Shown piece by piece: positions 22,339 to 33,500 of a stretch of 45,909 bases of DNA. How positions within the stretch are numbered: position 1 is the first letter of the stretch; each line of letters starts with the position of its first letter. The notes under the pieces were generated by a model. The model was given only the letters and a program-made list of their open reading frames with translations, was not told the origin of the DNA and did no database searches. A program made the position numbers and the translations under genes. This DNA is from a virus. The stretch is from IMG/VR virus record IMGVR_UViG_3300042326_002433, positions 1-45,909 of that record. The stretch is one strand, 5' to 3'.

Positions 22339-25300
22339 TTGTCGGACTTTTTACTTAATTTTGCCTCTCAGGTAAATGTCTCTAGAATAGTAGTTTCGCC
22401 AAGCGTAAAAAACGCGCTTAATTCTATAGTTGGCGGAAAAAGCTTCTCTAAGAAGATAAGATTAGACATTGACACAAAGCAGTTATCTCAAGTCTCTAAA
22501 TTATCTGAAGATTTATTATCATCTCTTAAAAACGCTGTAGCGAAGGTGAAAGTTAAGCCAGAAATAGCTTTTGATGAGTCTAAACTAAACTCCTTTCTTA
22601 CAGAATTAGAACAAATTCCTGAAGTTTTAAAGGTAATAAAAGGCGGGATAGCTGCAATAAAAGCTAATCCTTCAATTATACCAAATCCAGTAAAAGAGAT
22701 CGGCAGACTCTCTGCGCTTAAAACAGCTTTAGTAGAAGTTGGCAGAGAGGCTTCTAAAATATCTAAAATACAAATTAGACCTGAAGTTAGAGCTTTTGAT
22801 GAAACAATATTAAAACTAAAGGGAGAAATAAATAGTCTTCAATCACAAATAGCGAGCATTGAAGGAACTGGAGTTACAGCCCAGTTTAGAAGAGGTGAAC
22901 TATCTACTAAACTGACATCTAAACAGCAAGAGTTAGATTTTGCTTTTGCTGGACAAAGAGAGGCTGTAGCTAGACTTACTCCTGAGGTTAGAAAAGCTAG
23001 ATTAGACGAATTAAAAAGAGAATCTGAAGCTAGAAACATAGCTATAAAAAGTCAGATAAATGCTGAAAAGCTAGCTGAAAAAGAAAGAATATCTGCTGAA
23101 AAATTGGCAGCAAAAGAAAAAATTGCTGCAGAAAAACTTGCGGCTAAAGAAAAAGAACAGGCGCAAAAGAAAATAACTCAACAATTAGCTATTGAAGAAC
23201 GTCAAAGACAAAAAATAAATAAGCTTATTGAAAAAGCAACTCTAGATTTAGAAAAACAAAGAAATACCATTAATTTATTAACTAGTAAAGGCTTGAATGT
23301 TCCGGGAGTTTCTGCTTCACCAACTCAATTAAAGCAAGCTGCAACTCGGCAGATTTTAGGGGAAGGAGTAGATGTTTCTTCTCTATCAGGAGAAGCTTTG
23401 TCAAGAACATTAAAAGGTGCTGAAGATAAGTCTAACGAAGCTAGAAGAGCTTTAAGAGATTTTAATAATGACGTTAGGGCAGTTGCTGCAGGAACTCAGT
23501 CTGGATTTGCAGCAATAGCTAAATATGGAGATACTGCATTTGAGCGTTTAGGCGGTAGAGTCGGTTTAGCCGCAGAAAGAGTTGCTGCCTATATAGTGGG
23601 GGCTGCTGGACTATATACGGTAGCTTCTGCAATTAGAACAGCTATTACAGAGACCGCTCTTTTAGAGAAAGAGATTACAAATCTTCAACAGATTTTTGAC
23701 TCAGGCGAAGGTAGTGTTGATGATTTTACTGGAAGAATTAATGACTTGAGGGATACTGGAGCTGGTTTAAAGAAACAATTTTTTGAACTCTCAATCGCTA
23801 CAGGTACAAGTGCTCTTAATATTGCAAAATCAGCAAAAATTTTAGCTGCGGCAGGCTTCGGTAAAGGCGATGCTGGATTTGAATCTACAATTAGAGCGGT
23901 TACTTTTGCAGAATTAGGACCTAGCTTTGGTAATACAGAAGAAATTATCGATGGACTTATTGCGTCTATAAATCAGTTTAATCTAACCTTACAAGAGACT
24001 CCTTACATTTTAGGTTTGGTAAATGAAACCTCTAAAGCTTATGCAGTTGAATCTCAAGACCTCTTCGAAGCTGTTAAGCGAGGCGGTGGATCTTTTGCTG
24101 CTGTAGGTGGAAGTTTAGAAGACTTTATAACACTCGTTACAGTAACAAGAGAAAAGACAAGAGAAGCGGCTCCTGTAATTGGTACTTTTATTAAAACGTT
24201 ATCTTCAAAACTCTTTGCCCCCAAAGCTAATACTTTATTTAAAGAGATAGGAGTAGATGCTGATAACGTTGTTGATCCTTTCCAAAGGCTCGTAAAACTT
24301 TCTGAGTTTTTTGCGAAAAACAATTTGAGTGCAGCTCAAAAGACAAACATTCTATCTCAAATAGTAGACGCAAGACAAGCGGGTAGATTAGCTGCACTTA
24401 TAGATGGCCTTGATGACTTCCAGAAAAGAGCAAATGCAATTAGAGCTCAAGGCGGATTATCACTTATAGATAAAGCGGAAGAGTCGCTTCTAAGAGACTT
24501 CTTACAAAGAGTTGACGATATAGGCCCCGCTATAGAAAGAATAAAAAACGGTTTCACGGCGTTTGTAGAAGGTATATATAACAATCAATTTACTAGAGGT
24601 CTACTTTCTATTCCTGCGGGATTAACTACAGCTTTAAGTGCCGTAGGACAAAATAAAACTGCAGGAAATTTTGCAAATCCTTTAGTGTTTTCTTCTCTAA
24701 TTTTGGGATTAACAGGTATTATTAGAGGTGCAATTGCCGCCTACAGACAAAACTCTCTAAACGTACAATCAAATACTACATCTTTAAATAATTTAACTGC
24801 CGCAATTAGAACTTTTTCTGCAGGTCTTACAGGAACTGCTGGTGCAGCCGCTGTGGGAAGTGCTGGTTTAGCTGCGGGAGTTGCCGGAGCTGGAAGGTCT
24901 GGATCTGGAGGCCGTGGCATAAGAGGACTTTTTGGTGGATCAGGAATATTCGGATCTGGAGTAAACCCTTTATTGGCTTTAGGTTTAGCTTCAGCCGTTC
25001 CTGGAATTATAAATACTGCCGCTCCAGCATTAGGCGCTTCACCAAAAACGCAAAGCTATCTATCGGGAATTACTTCAGGAGCGACAACTGGAGCTTTAGT
25101 TGGTTTGGTTTTTGGAGCTAAAGGAGCTTTAATTGGAGGTGTTATTGGCGCTATAGTAGGAGGTATAACTACTCTTCTAGAGAATATTTCTATAGATAAT
25201 GAAATTGAAAAATTTACTAAACAATCACGTTTAAGCTTTGGAGCTGCCAACTTAGAAAAATCTATTAGAAGTGGAAGACCTGTAAATAGTAATTTAAATT

Positions 25301-27600
25301 TTGGATCTTTAATTCTTCAAGAGACTTTTAATAAGGCAGACGCTGAAACAAAAAAATCTTTAAGCAATCTTTTACTGCGTGGAGTTTCTAGTACGGACCA
25401 AGAAGGTTTTCAGGATGAAGAATTTGCAGATTTACAAAAAGCTTCTGCAAAAGTAAATGCATTATTGAGATCTGTATTTTTAGAAAATTTAGGTCCAGAC
25501 ACAGTAGAAAATAGAAGAAGGGCCGCAAAAATAACTGCTTCACAGCTTTCTGCTGTTGATTTTGGTGGAATTCAATTTTCTGAACAGCAGTTACAAAAGG
25601 CTTTAGCTCCGCTAATTAACAGCGCAGACTCTTTTGAAGAACTTACGTTTTCTGTTAAGAACCTATCAGAAATTTCAACAGAGGCTGGATTAAACTTAAG
25701 TTTATTATCTAATTCATTAACTAGAACTATTGATACGCAAACCAACTCAATAATAAAATTTACAGAAAATCTTAAAAGATCTAACCTAGATTTTTCTTCT
25801 ATAAGAAATATAATAAGTAGCGCATTCTCTATCCCTAGAGCTCAAGCGCTTGGTCAATCTGCCTCAATAAATGACGCTAAAAATGTTATATCTAGATCTG
25901 GAATATCCCCTATAAATGTAATATCACCTGAAATACAAGGCCTTGCGCAAATAATCAATGGGCTTATCTCTGAATTAGCGTCAACAGAAAATGTTGGCGC
26001 TAGAAGTAGAGTTTTATCATTATTAAATGATGAAGTATTAAGAGGAATAGGAGGGAATACAGCTCTAGAAGAAGGTGAGTCAGAAAATTTAGCTGCCATT
26101 AGAGGCTTTCAAAGCACCTTTGATATTGCTGAACAAATTAGAAGAACATTTGGCGAACTTGGATCTATAGGCCCAAATTCGCAGGCGTTTCTAGATATTC
26201 TAGCAGGCGGAACACAAAGTCTGCCATTTAATGTTAAAGACATCGTTTCAGCTATAGAGTCCAAAGATATCAAAGCTGGTGAGAGAATTCTAGGAATTGA
26301 AGACTCTAGAAGGGCGCTAATTGAACAAGCAAATGCCCTAATAGACGTCCAAAATTTTCAGTTAGAGCAGCAATTACAGATAGCTGAAGCTCTTGTTGAT
26401 GCTACTATTAAAAGAAGAGAAGCGCAGTTTGAAATAACTAAATTAGATGTCGATACAGCCAACTCAATACTTAATTTAAGATCAGCGACAGGTCTTAGTG
26501 GATCTGTTGAGTCTCAAAATCAAGCTATACAAAACCAAAGAATTTTATTATCTAGAGGGGCTCCTTCTGATATATCGGGAGCTGGAAGTTTAATTAATCA
26601 AATTAAAAGTATTCAAGTTGGAGTTCAAAGAGTTATTCAAAGCGGCAGAGTAGGCCTAGGTAACATTAATTTACCTGAAATCCAGTCTATAAACAAATTA
26701 TTGTCACAGTTTGGAATATCTGGAGGAATTAGCAGTTCAGGCTCTGCACCGAAAATAGCTTCTGACTTAGCTACAGCTAGAGCGCTTGTTGAAGATTCTA
26801 TTCAAGTATTTTTAAATAAAGCTCAAGACGCGTTTAAGATATTAGCTGATGAAGTTGATGTTGTGAACAATAAAATACAGTCACAAAGAAATACTTTAGA
26901 GTCTTTCATTGGACAACTATTCTCTGGCTCTGGAGTAGATCAAGTTCTTAATACCCAAAGACTTCAAAGAAGTTCTGAAGATGCAAGATTTCTAATTGCA
27001 GAAGTTCTTAAAGCAAACCCGCAGTTTGGTACGCTTGGAACTACACAAATAGAAACTAGCCAAACAATAGCTCAAGCCGTAGCTCAAAATATTTCAAGCT
27101 TTACATCTCAGCAAATAAATGATTTGCGTTCATTTTTACAGACTGTAGGTTCTAATGAATTCGCAGGAACAAATGTTTCTGGCGAAGAATTATTAGCTGC
27201 AATAAGAGCTTCTTTAGCTGGAAGAATTTCTGATATAACAGGCGTAGCTATAGGCCCTAAGGACATACAGACAAACGCTCAAAAGGCTGAAGATCTTTTA
27301 AGACAATTAGACGAAGAAAGATTGAAAAGAATTCAGGCCCAAGAAGAACTTGCTAGTACTTTAGATGGAAACTTATCTATTATTGGTAATGAAGTAAGCA
27401 CGCTTACTAAGGCTATAGCTGCTATACCATCTGAAATCAAACTTTCAATAACTGGCGTCGATAATATTAGCGTTAATTTTGATTTGAATCAATTAGATAA
27501 ATCTTTAAATGATGTAGGAAATCAAGTATTTAATAGAATAAATGAAAGACTAAGGGAGGCATTCAGAAGATCAGGTATATCTGTACCAGGAATAACTTAA
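22339..27600 (+). CDS. Tape measure protein, 1753 aa
   Basis: This is the length-determining tail protein, also involved in DNA ejection. It starts with a helical segment, contains an 11-residue tandem coiled-coil repeat near residues 242-274, then a TMP core around residues 410-660 (AAYIVGAAGLYTVASAIRTA; LSIATGTSALNIAKSAKILA; VNETSKAYAVESQDLFEAVK), typical of the TP901/phage minor tail family. Hydrophobic Gly-rich segments near residues 900-960 (SGATTGALVGLVFGAKGALI; GGVIGAIVGGITTLL) look like membrane-inserting Gly zippers. The rest is helical. At about 1.5 angstrom per residue it would imply a tail of roughly 260 nm. The start is TTG, chosen because it matches ribosome site and promoter spacing. 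Confidence 0.9.
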   Translation: MSDFLLNFASQVNVSRIVVSPSVKNALNSIVGGKSFSKKIRLDIDTKQLSQVSKLSEDLLSSLKNAVAKVKVKPEIAFDESKLNSFLTELEQIPEVLKVIKGGIAAIKANPSIIPNPVKEIGRLSALKTALVEVGREASKISKIQIRPEVRAFDETILKLKGEINSLQSQIASIEGTGVTAQFRRGELSTKLTSKQQELDFAFAGQREAVARLTPEVRKARLDELKRESEARNIAIKSQINAEKLAEKERISAEKLAAKEKIAAEKLAAKEKEQAQKKITQQLAIEERQRQKINKLIEKATLDLEKQRNTINLLTSKGLNVPGVSASPTQLKQAATRQILGEGVDVSSLSGEALSRTLKGAEDKSNEARRALRDFNNDVRAVAAGTQSGFAAIAKYGDTAFERLGGRVGLAAERVAAYIVGAAGLYTVASAIRTAITETALLEKEITNLQQIFDSGEGSVDDFTGRINDLRDTGAGLKKQFFELSIATGTSALNIAKSAKILAAAGFGKGDAGFESTIRAVTFAELGPSFGNTEEIIDGLIASINQFNLTLQETPYILGLVNETSKAYAVESQDLFEAVKRGGGSFAAVGGSLEDFITLVTVTREKTREAAPVIGTFIKTLSSKLFAPKANTLFKEIGVDADNVVDPFQRLVKLSEFFAKNNLSAAQKTNILSQIVDARQAGRLAALIDGLDDFQKRANAIRAQGGLSLIDKAEESLLRDFLQRVDDIGPAIERIKNGFTAFVEGIYNNQFTRGLLSIPAGLTTALSAVGQNKTAGNFANPLVFSSLILGLTGIIRGAIAAYRQNSLNVQSNTTSLNNLTAAIRTFSAGLTGTAGAAAVGSAGLAAGVAGAGRSGSGGRGIRGLFGGSGIFGSGVNPLLALGLASAVPGIINTAAPALGASPKTQSYLSGITSGATTGALVGLVFGAKGALIGGVIGAIVGGITTLLENISIDNEIEKFTKQSRLSFGAANLEKSIRSGRPVNSNLNFGSLILQETFNKADAETKKSLSNLLLRGVSSTDQEGFQDEEFADLQKASAKVNALLRSVFLENLGPDTVENRRRAAKITASQLSAVDFGGIQFSEQQLQKALAPLINSADSFEELTFSVKNLSEISTEAGLNLSLLSNSLTRTIDTQTNSIIKFTENLKRSNLDFSSIRNIISSAFSIPRAQALGQSASINDAKNVISRSGISPINVISPEIQGLAQIINGLISELASTENVGARSRVLSLLNDEVLRGIGGNTALEEGESENLAAIRGFQSTFDIAEQIRRTFGELGSIGPNSQAFLDILAGGTQSLPFNVKDIVSAIESKDIKAGERILGIEDSRRALIEQANALIDVQNFQLEQQLQIAEALVDATIKRREAQFEITKLDVDTANSILNLRSATGLSGSVESQNQAIQNQRILLSRGAPSDISGAGSLINQIKSIQVGVQRVIQSGRVGLGNINLPEIQSINKLLSQFGISGGISSSGSAPKIASDLATARALVEDSIQVFLNKAQDAFKILADEVDVVNNKIQSQRNTLESFIGQLFSGSGVDQVLNTQRLQRSSEDARFLIAEVLKANPQFGTLGTTQIETSQTIAQAVAQNISSFTSQQINDLRSFLQTVGSNEFAGTNVSGEELLAAIRASLAGRISDITGVAIGPKDIQTNAQKAEDLLRQLDEERLKRIQAQEELASTLDGNLSIIGNEVSTLTKAIAAIPSEIKLSITGVDNISVNFDLNQLDKSLNDVGNQVFNRINERLREAFRRSGISVPGIT
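23062..23160 (+). repeat. Three tandem 33-base coding repeats (hendecad coiled coil)
   Basis: The protein reads AEKLAEKERIS, AEKLAAKEKIA, AEKLAAKEKEQ: three copies of an 11-residue unit. The DNA copies differ at many synonymous positions (AEKL is gctgaaaagcta, gctgaaaaattg, gcagaaaaactt), so they are old or the protein periodicity is under selection. An 11-residue period is typical of right-handed or straight coiled coils. Confidence 0.8.
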
Positions 27601-27601
27601 A

Positions 27602-28222
27602 ATGTCAGCAATTCAATCATTAAATTTATTCTTTCCTGGATCTTTCGCTTCTGCATCAACTGGATTTACTCTGTTTGCTTCGGGAGCTCCTGGCTTACTT
27701 TCAGGAACTCTTCCTTTACATTTATACGCTAAAGAATTGTCAAGCGGATCAGTAACATTATACATGGCCGCTTATAGTAGGCCTGGAGTGTGGGAAGATC
27801 TAGGTTCTTCATGGAATTCTTATAACGTATCGTGTGACGTAACGGCTTCTTATTTTTGCCAAGACTGGGAGTATATACCTTATACAACATCCTCAGCCTC
27901 TGGAGCGGTTGGAAGTCTTGCAATGTTCATGTCTGGAAAGTATAGAGGTACTTTCAATGCTTCAATGCCAATGTTTATTTCGAACAGTGGTCAAGGCGTA
28001 AATGAGGCATATTTGAATATGTTTATGCATGCAGAGGGATCTGATGCATTATCTTCAGGTAATATAACAATTTTTTCTATTGGGCATGATTTTATTAGTT
28101 CGAACATAACTTCTTACATTAGCGGAGCAATGCCTTCGGTAACTGGAGACTTAACAATTTATTGTAGTGGATTAGGACATATTAATAATCACTTTACATT
28201 ATTCACAAGAGGAAGGGTTTAA
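27602..28222 (+). CDS. Repetitive beta tail protein, 206 aa
   Basis: This is a low-charge protein rich in Gly, Ser, Phe and Tyr made of repeated units of roughly 20-25 residues with the pattern L-x-L-[FY]-x-x-G...SG-x-[VIL]-T/P-L-[YF]: examples are GFTLFASGAPGLLSGTLPLH, SGSVTLYMAAYS, GSLAMFMSGKYRG, GNITIFSIG, GDLTIYCSGLG. A Trp-rich insert (WEDLGSSWNSYN; CQDWEYIPYT) interrupts the repeats. Such repeats suggest stacked beta strands of a fibre or tail tip appendage. A host-binding role is inferred. It begins one base after the tape measure stop. Confidence 0.55.
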   Translation: MSAIQSLNLFFPGSFASASTGFTLFASGAPGLLSGTLPLHLYAKELSSGSVTLYMAAYSRPGVWEDLGSSWNSYNVSCDVTASYFCQDWEYIPYTTSSASGAVGSLAMFMSGKYRGTFNASMPMFISNSGQGVNEAYLNMFMHAEGSDALSSGNITIFSIGHDFISSNITSYISGAMPSVTGDLTIYCSGLGHINNHFTLFTRGRV

Positions 28223-28225
28223 AAA

Positions 28226-28231
28226 GGGTAT
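28226..28231 (+). promoter_or_regulatory. GGGTAT, variant of the GTGTAT box (leaderless class)
   Basis: GGGTAT follows the previous stop and ends 7 bases before ATG 28239. The sequence GGGTATATAAAATATG is close to GTGTATTTAAAATATG at 15094-15109, so a one-mismatch version of the same element is likely. No ribosome site lies between box and ATG. Confidence 0.45.
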
Positions 28232-28238
28232 ATAAAAT

Positions 28239-29033
28239 ATGGGAACGCCTTTAACTGGATACACACCTTCAGAGACTTATAAAGACTTACTTAAATTAAG
28301 TAATTCTAACAATGGAATTGACTCTACTTTAAGATTTGTAGGCTGTGGAAGCGGCACAGATAGCAGCATAAAAATTTCTACAACATCAATTGACGTTTCA
28401 GGCTCTGTTTATATGTCTGGAACCTTAATAACAGCTAACGCCTCAGAAATAAATAAAATACATAGAACTGTAAATGATGGAGTTGTGCAGGCTAATAAAG
28501 TTTTAGTTTCAGACATAAACAGAGGTATTAGTACCCTAGGAGGCAATATTAATTGCGTTTCTGAAGGGGGAGGTGTTTCGAATGGAACTATTTTCCACGC
28601 ATCTTTGGGAGCTTATGGTTTAGTTTTAAACGATTTAGGATCAACTTCTTCTGTAGTAATAAACCCTTCTAGCGGTTTAATTCATAAAGCAAAAATAACT
28701 TCTACTTCAACTCCCCTGACATTCCAAGTTCCTGACTTTATGTTGAATGATTATTATGCGGCAGTTAGTAGAGCTTTTTATGTGAAATTATTTGTAGAGC
28801 AAGATTCTGCGGGAGGTAAAGATATTCTTTGGCCTGGAACAGGGCTTGTTAACGGAAACGTTCATTTTCCCTCTGGTCAATGGACTTCTACTGCAGAGAA
28901 ATATCCGAAAATTTCTGGAGCGTCATATTCTCCAGCGTCTGGTGAAATTGATATTTTTGACTTCTGGAGCTATGATTACGGGGTAAATTGGTTTGGACAA
29001 AGAATTGCCTCAGGAATAAAACGATATGGCTAA
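28239..29033 (+). CDS. Tail fibre-type protein, 264 aa
   Basis: The N-terminal third follows a fibre pattern: GTPLTGYTPSETYKDLLKLS, then STLRFVGCGSGTDSSIKIST and a beta element ending SGTLITANASEINKIH. The GTPL.GYTPS.TY..LL start and the ASEINKI closing motif occur in tail fibre or tip proteins of many phages as a virion-attachment part. The C-terminal half is beta-rich and ends with an aromatic block (YDYGVNWFGQRIASGIKRYG), possibly the exposed part. The 3' end overlaps the next gene by eight bases. Confidence 0.6.
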   Translation: MGTPLTGYTPSETYKDLLKLSNSNNGIDSTLRFVGCGSGTDSSIKISTTSIDVSGSVYMSGTLITANASEINKIHRTVNDGVVQANKVLVSDINRGISTLGGNINCVSEGGGVSNGTIFHASLGAYGLVLNDLGSTSSVVINPSSGLIHKAKITSTSTPLTFQVPDFMLNDYYAAVSRAFYVKLFVEQDSAGGKDILWPGTGLVNGNVHFPSGQWTSTAEKYPKISGASYSPASGEIDIFDFWSYDYGVNWFGQRIASGIKRYG

Positions 29034-30510
29034 TGTATATATTGATGGTCGTAAAATTATTCCTGCGCCCTTTTATGCAATATCTCACGATATTAATAGA
29101 TCAGGCGCTGGTAATATAATTTCATGCTCTTACTCTATTACCCTGACAGGCAGTCTAATTGCCAATAAAGGATCTCCAAATAGCACAGGCGCTTTTGGCG
29201 TTGATACAAACGAGGCAATATTTTCTTCAGAAGATAGATTTGGTTCGCTTTTAGAAAAACAAAAAGCTTTAAGAAAATTATGTCTCATAGAGCCTGATTC
29301 AGAAAACGCTAAAAACGTTACAATAGTTCATGTAGATGACACAACAGGTTTAGAGACTGAAAAAACAATTGAATTTAATTATTATGTTAGTAATATAGAT
29401 TTTGAGCCTTCTACTACTACTGACATATCAAATTATACAATTTCGTTTTCTGCTAGCGACATTAAGTTTGGCGGAGAAAGTATAAATCCAACTGAAGAAA
29501 GCTTTAAAGATTTTAATTTGAGATCTGTCAACGACAGTTTTTCTGTAGACTGGTCTAACGATTATGATAACACCATAACAGTTACTAGAAGTGTTAATGC
29601 GCAATCTTTTAAAGTTTATTCTGCAGACCTAACTGAGGAAAGCGGCCTTACTGAATCTTTTGAATATGCTAGATCATGGGTAAATAGTAGATTTGATGGT
29701 GACGTTAGAGACTCGCCTAGCTTAGGCGGCTATCCTATTTTATCTCTTCCAGCTGGTTACGTTTATGTAAATTCTCAGGTTTCAGAGCAGTTCGACAAGC
29801 TAGATGGCTCTTATGGAATAACGGTTAGATGGCTGTATGCGCCTAACATTACCGATAACACCTACTGTTCAGATGATTATTCAATAAATAAAAATCAAAT
29901 TTATGCATCAGGTAAAACTTCTTATAAAATATCTGGAACAATAAAAGGCTACCAAAGTGCTACTAGAACAACAACTGCCTCGACAGCGGCAAAAAACTAT
30001 TTTGAAACATTAACTAATTCTACTTTTAAAAACAGAATAAACGCTGCATTTAATGTTGCGTTAATAGATCTACTTGGACCTATTGTAAATAATTACGTTT
30101 ACAGCCCATTCACTGGAACAGTAACTTACGATCTAGAATTTCAAGAAAAAGCTTCTGACCTTCCATCATGTTTTACTGATGTAGAAATATCTATGTCTTC
30201 AAATGAAGATGAAAGAGTCATTGCTGAAATTGCAATACCTGGCAGAGCTTTAGGTCCAATAATACAAGACATACAAACAAAACAATCTGTTAAAAGATCT
30301 ATTAACGCAATCTTTGCTACAGCTACTGGAATAACAACTTTTTCTTCGATGCCAGGATTAAAAACTTCTGGATTAAATTATATAGAATCGGTGAATGGTA
30401 TCCCTGCAGGAACTGAAAACTCTAGCTTTTGGAAAACTTCTTTTTCACATAATCTAGATTTAAAACAAGGAAAATATAGTATTTCTGTTACTTATGTGGA
30501 GGATAATTAA
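29026..30510 (+). CDS. Distal tail protein candidate, 494 aa
   Basis: The protein starts VYIDGRKIIPAPFYAISHDI and has an N-terminal beta-rich domain of about 180 residues (GNIISCSYSITLTGSLIANK; IEFNYYVSNIDFEP), then a beta domain with Tyr/Trp residues and a C-terminal FSHNLDLKQGKYSISVTYVE strand. An opening G.ki.paP.y.is.d..r marks a group of tail proteins downstream of tape measures in marine phages. Position supports a distal tail or hub-adaptor role. No enzymatic motif is visible. It overlaps both neighbours by a few bases and likely forms an operon with them. Confidence 0.5.
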   Translation: MANVYIDGRKIIPAPFYAISHDINRSGAGNIISCSYSITLTGSLIANKGSPNSTGAFGVDTNEAIFSSEDRFGSLLEKQKALRKLCLIEPDSENAKNVTIVHVDDTTGLETEKTIEFNYYVSNIDFEPSTTTDISNYTISFSASDIKFGGESINPTEESFKDFNLRSVNDSFSVDWSNDYDNTITVTRSVNAQSFKVYSADLTEESGLTESFEYARSWVNSRFDGDVRDSPSLGGYPILSLPAGYVYVNSQVSEQFDKLDGSYGITVRWLYAPNITDNTYCSDDYSINKNQIYASGKTSYKISGTIKGYQSATRTTTASTAAKNYFETLTNSTFKNRINAAFNVALIDLLGPIVNNYVYSPFTGTVTYDLEFQEKASDLPSCFTDVEISMSSNEDERVIAEIAIPGRALGPIIQDIQTKQSVKRSINAIFATATGITTFSSMPGLKTSGLNYIESVNGIPAGTENSSFWKTSFSHNLDLKQGKYSISVTYVEDN

Positions 30511-33500
30511 TGTCAGGATCACAAGTTCAACCTATAAAATTTTTAAACTGTTCAGTTGTGAGTTTTAACTGCTCGATTGGATTTAATTCTTCACCTTCAA
30601 CTTTGTCAGCAACACTAGCTGAAGATTTTGATGCTGGAGATGATTTTGGAGCGGATGATCATGACATTAATGACGAGTTAGGTTCTACGCAAGGCGGTCA
30701 GCCTTTTTTAAATGGAAACCCAGGATCTTTTGCGACTTTTTCAATTCCAGGATCAGATTTTAAATTTGCTGGAATAGTCACCTCGTATAGAAGAAGCAAA
30801 TCTATCGCTGGAAATCTAATAAATATAGAGCTTTCTGATCCAAGAATTTTATTAAATCAAATACCTTTAATTAATGATACAAATCTAGATATTAATAATA
30901 CTGGGTTTAATACAATATCTTGGAATATTTTTTGCGCTCCATCTGTTTTTAATAACCCTATAGATTTAGACTGGTCTGTTGAAGGTGTTAGATTTGATAA
31001 ATTAGCAGTAGCTCTACAGACAAAACTTTTTTCATTTTATAATACTAATTATAAAATTGCTTTCGATTCTTCTTTTTATTCAAATTTAGCTGGAGGTTAT
31101 AGATTAAAACAACAGTCTAGTACTGTTGAAGATGCTATCAATCAAGCGGCTAGAGATTGTGGTATGGACTGGTTTGTTGATATTGATCCTGGCCCAGGAT
31201 GGAATATTATTAAAATTAAAGGAATTAAAAGAAGAAATCAATATAACTTTGAAGACTCAAATGGACTTAGAAGTTTTATAGAAGATAGGGCGAATAGAGT
31301 TTCTTCTTGGGAGATTGGAAGAGAGTTAAGAGAAGAGCCTACCGTTTCAGTTGTAGTAGGAGATAGAGTAAGAACTTTATGGAATACTTCTCCTAATGGT
31401 AATTTTCCTAGACTTTGTGAACTAGGAAACGGAATGGTAATTGATAGACCGCTTGTTATATTAGATTATATCTTTGATCAATATGTAGGAAATATCGCTG
31501 CAAATATACCAACCTTGAACGTGAAAGTTTCTTCTACCAATACTGTAACTAGTATCACCAATAGTACAGATGAATTTGGTAATAATAGAGTTCCTTATCC
31601 AAGAAGAGATAAGGCTCAATCTTCTGTAGTTCGTCGAGGGTATATAGCCACTGAAAATGTCTTAAGAGCAGCCCTACATTCAAAAGCATCATGGGCAACT
31701 ACGGTGTGGTACGAATATAGAAATCCCGCAAATGGATCACTATATCAAGTTCCATATAACACTTATAATTCTTTTGACATAGGTTATGGTTTTGGTGCGC
31801 CATCATCTAATTCAACTTCTCTTTTTAGTATGGACCCCGCTAATATTGGGGTTACTGGACCAGATTTTGATTTTGAACAAGGACAACCTTCATTAACTTC
31901 AGTTGTCACTAGTAATACGAATCCGCTTCGTGAGTCTTTAAAAGACGCGGTATATGAAGCAACTAGACAGATGGCAGAAGATTATTACGGTAAAAAATTT
32001 ATTTGTAGATTACCGTCTTCAACAATATGTGATGACATTGGAACGTCTTATTTTCATAATGAAAAGAAAATACCTATTGAATATGAAATTACAGACGCAG
32101 CTCCTGACATAGCATTTTATAATACATCTGCAAGTATTGGATTGCCAAACTCTTTAATTTACTCAGATTCTAGTTCATTTAAAAATCAAAACGGTTTATT
32201 AAAAGCCTTTGCTTTCATAAATCCATTTTCAATTTTTAATCAATTTTCTAGTTATCAGATAGCTCAGATAGACAAGTCTGAATTAATAAGGGCTGCCAAT
32301 TCGGTCGCAGATATTAACACATCTTCCTTTAATTCAGAAACTCTTTTCTATTCTGGAGTTTCGGTAGAGCCATATCGTTTTGATCCTAGATTTGCGCTAG
32401 TAACCTTAAACTCACATATTAATTGCGGCCTGTCCACTTATAGACATGTCACTCCTTTAACTAGATTTCCAAATGGAAAAATAAAAACTTTCTCTGTGTC
32501 TTATAGACAGGCTTATACTTCTACTACAGATAAGAGCGGAGAATTTTTAGAGTTGATGTCTAAGATTTTTAATAACTTAACTCTTTTAACATACGACAAT
32601 GCAAATTTAAAAGATCCGGTAAATAGCAAACAATTAAATTTATCTTTTGTAAACGACTGTATATCTGTAGATTACTATTTTAGTTTGCAAACTAGCGCTA
32701 TTTCTTTACAGGAACATGTTGGTTTATCAGAATTTAGATTAATAAATCTTGACCCTTCTGAAGGCGTTAGCCATGGAGGCTTTTTTATACCATTACAATG
32801 GAATTATATTAAATATGGTCCATGGGTTAATGGAAATGCATATTCTAGACCAGTAAATCTAATTGAGGATTCAAAACTAAATCCTTGGAACTATGGCAAT
32901 TATGATAGAATGAATGAAGCTGGATCAATAATTGCTGAGAGAGCAAATACTTCAACACATACAATAGCTTATGCAAATATTACTGTAGAAGGGTATCCAG
33001 AATTTAATCTAGGAGGTCAAATAATAACTTCAGAAAACGATGAGATGTGCAATATAAGCGATATATCTATGAGTTTTGATACTGAAGGAATAAAGACAAC
33101 ATATAAATTTAAGAGCTTTTTTGGTCCGACAGGCTTCACTAAGAGATCAGAAATTTCTGCAGTCTCCACTAGCTCTACAAATTCCTTTTCAAATAGGCAA
33201 GAAAATATTAAAGTTTCTAGAATATATGATGATATCTTAGCAAAAATTTACGAAAAGACTGGATCTTCAAATTTTGGAAATAGGGCATCTAGAGGTATTT
33301 TTACTGCCGACTCTTTAGTTTCATCTTCTTCTCCAGTTAATGCAAACCCATCCATTAGCAATGTTAATAGTTTAGACGCTAAGAGGGCTTCTGAATCTTC
33401 TTCAAATTATCCAAATTTAGCAATGGCTCACTTTAGTTCAATTTTTACTCCCTATAGCACTTATCCAACAAAGGCAAAAAATGGACAAGCGCCTACAATA

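Noticed and set aside
24054-24323. Antisense frames inside the tape measure
   Set aside because: The tape measure reading is continuous and has family motifs; the antisense frames lack promoter boxes and start signals.
28259-28264. GTGTAT on the minus strand at the start of the fibre gene
   Set aside because: It would direct transcription into the tape measure region in antisense; there is no minus-strand gene to serve.
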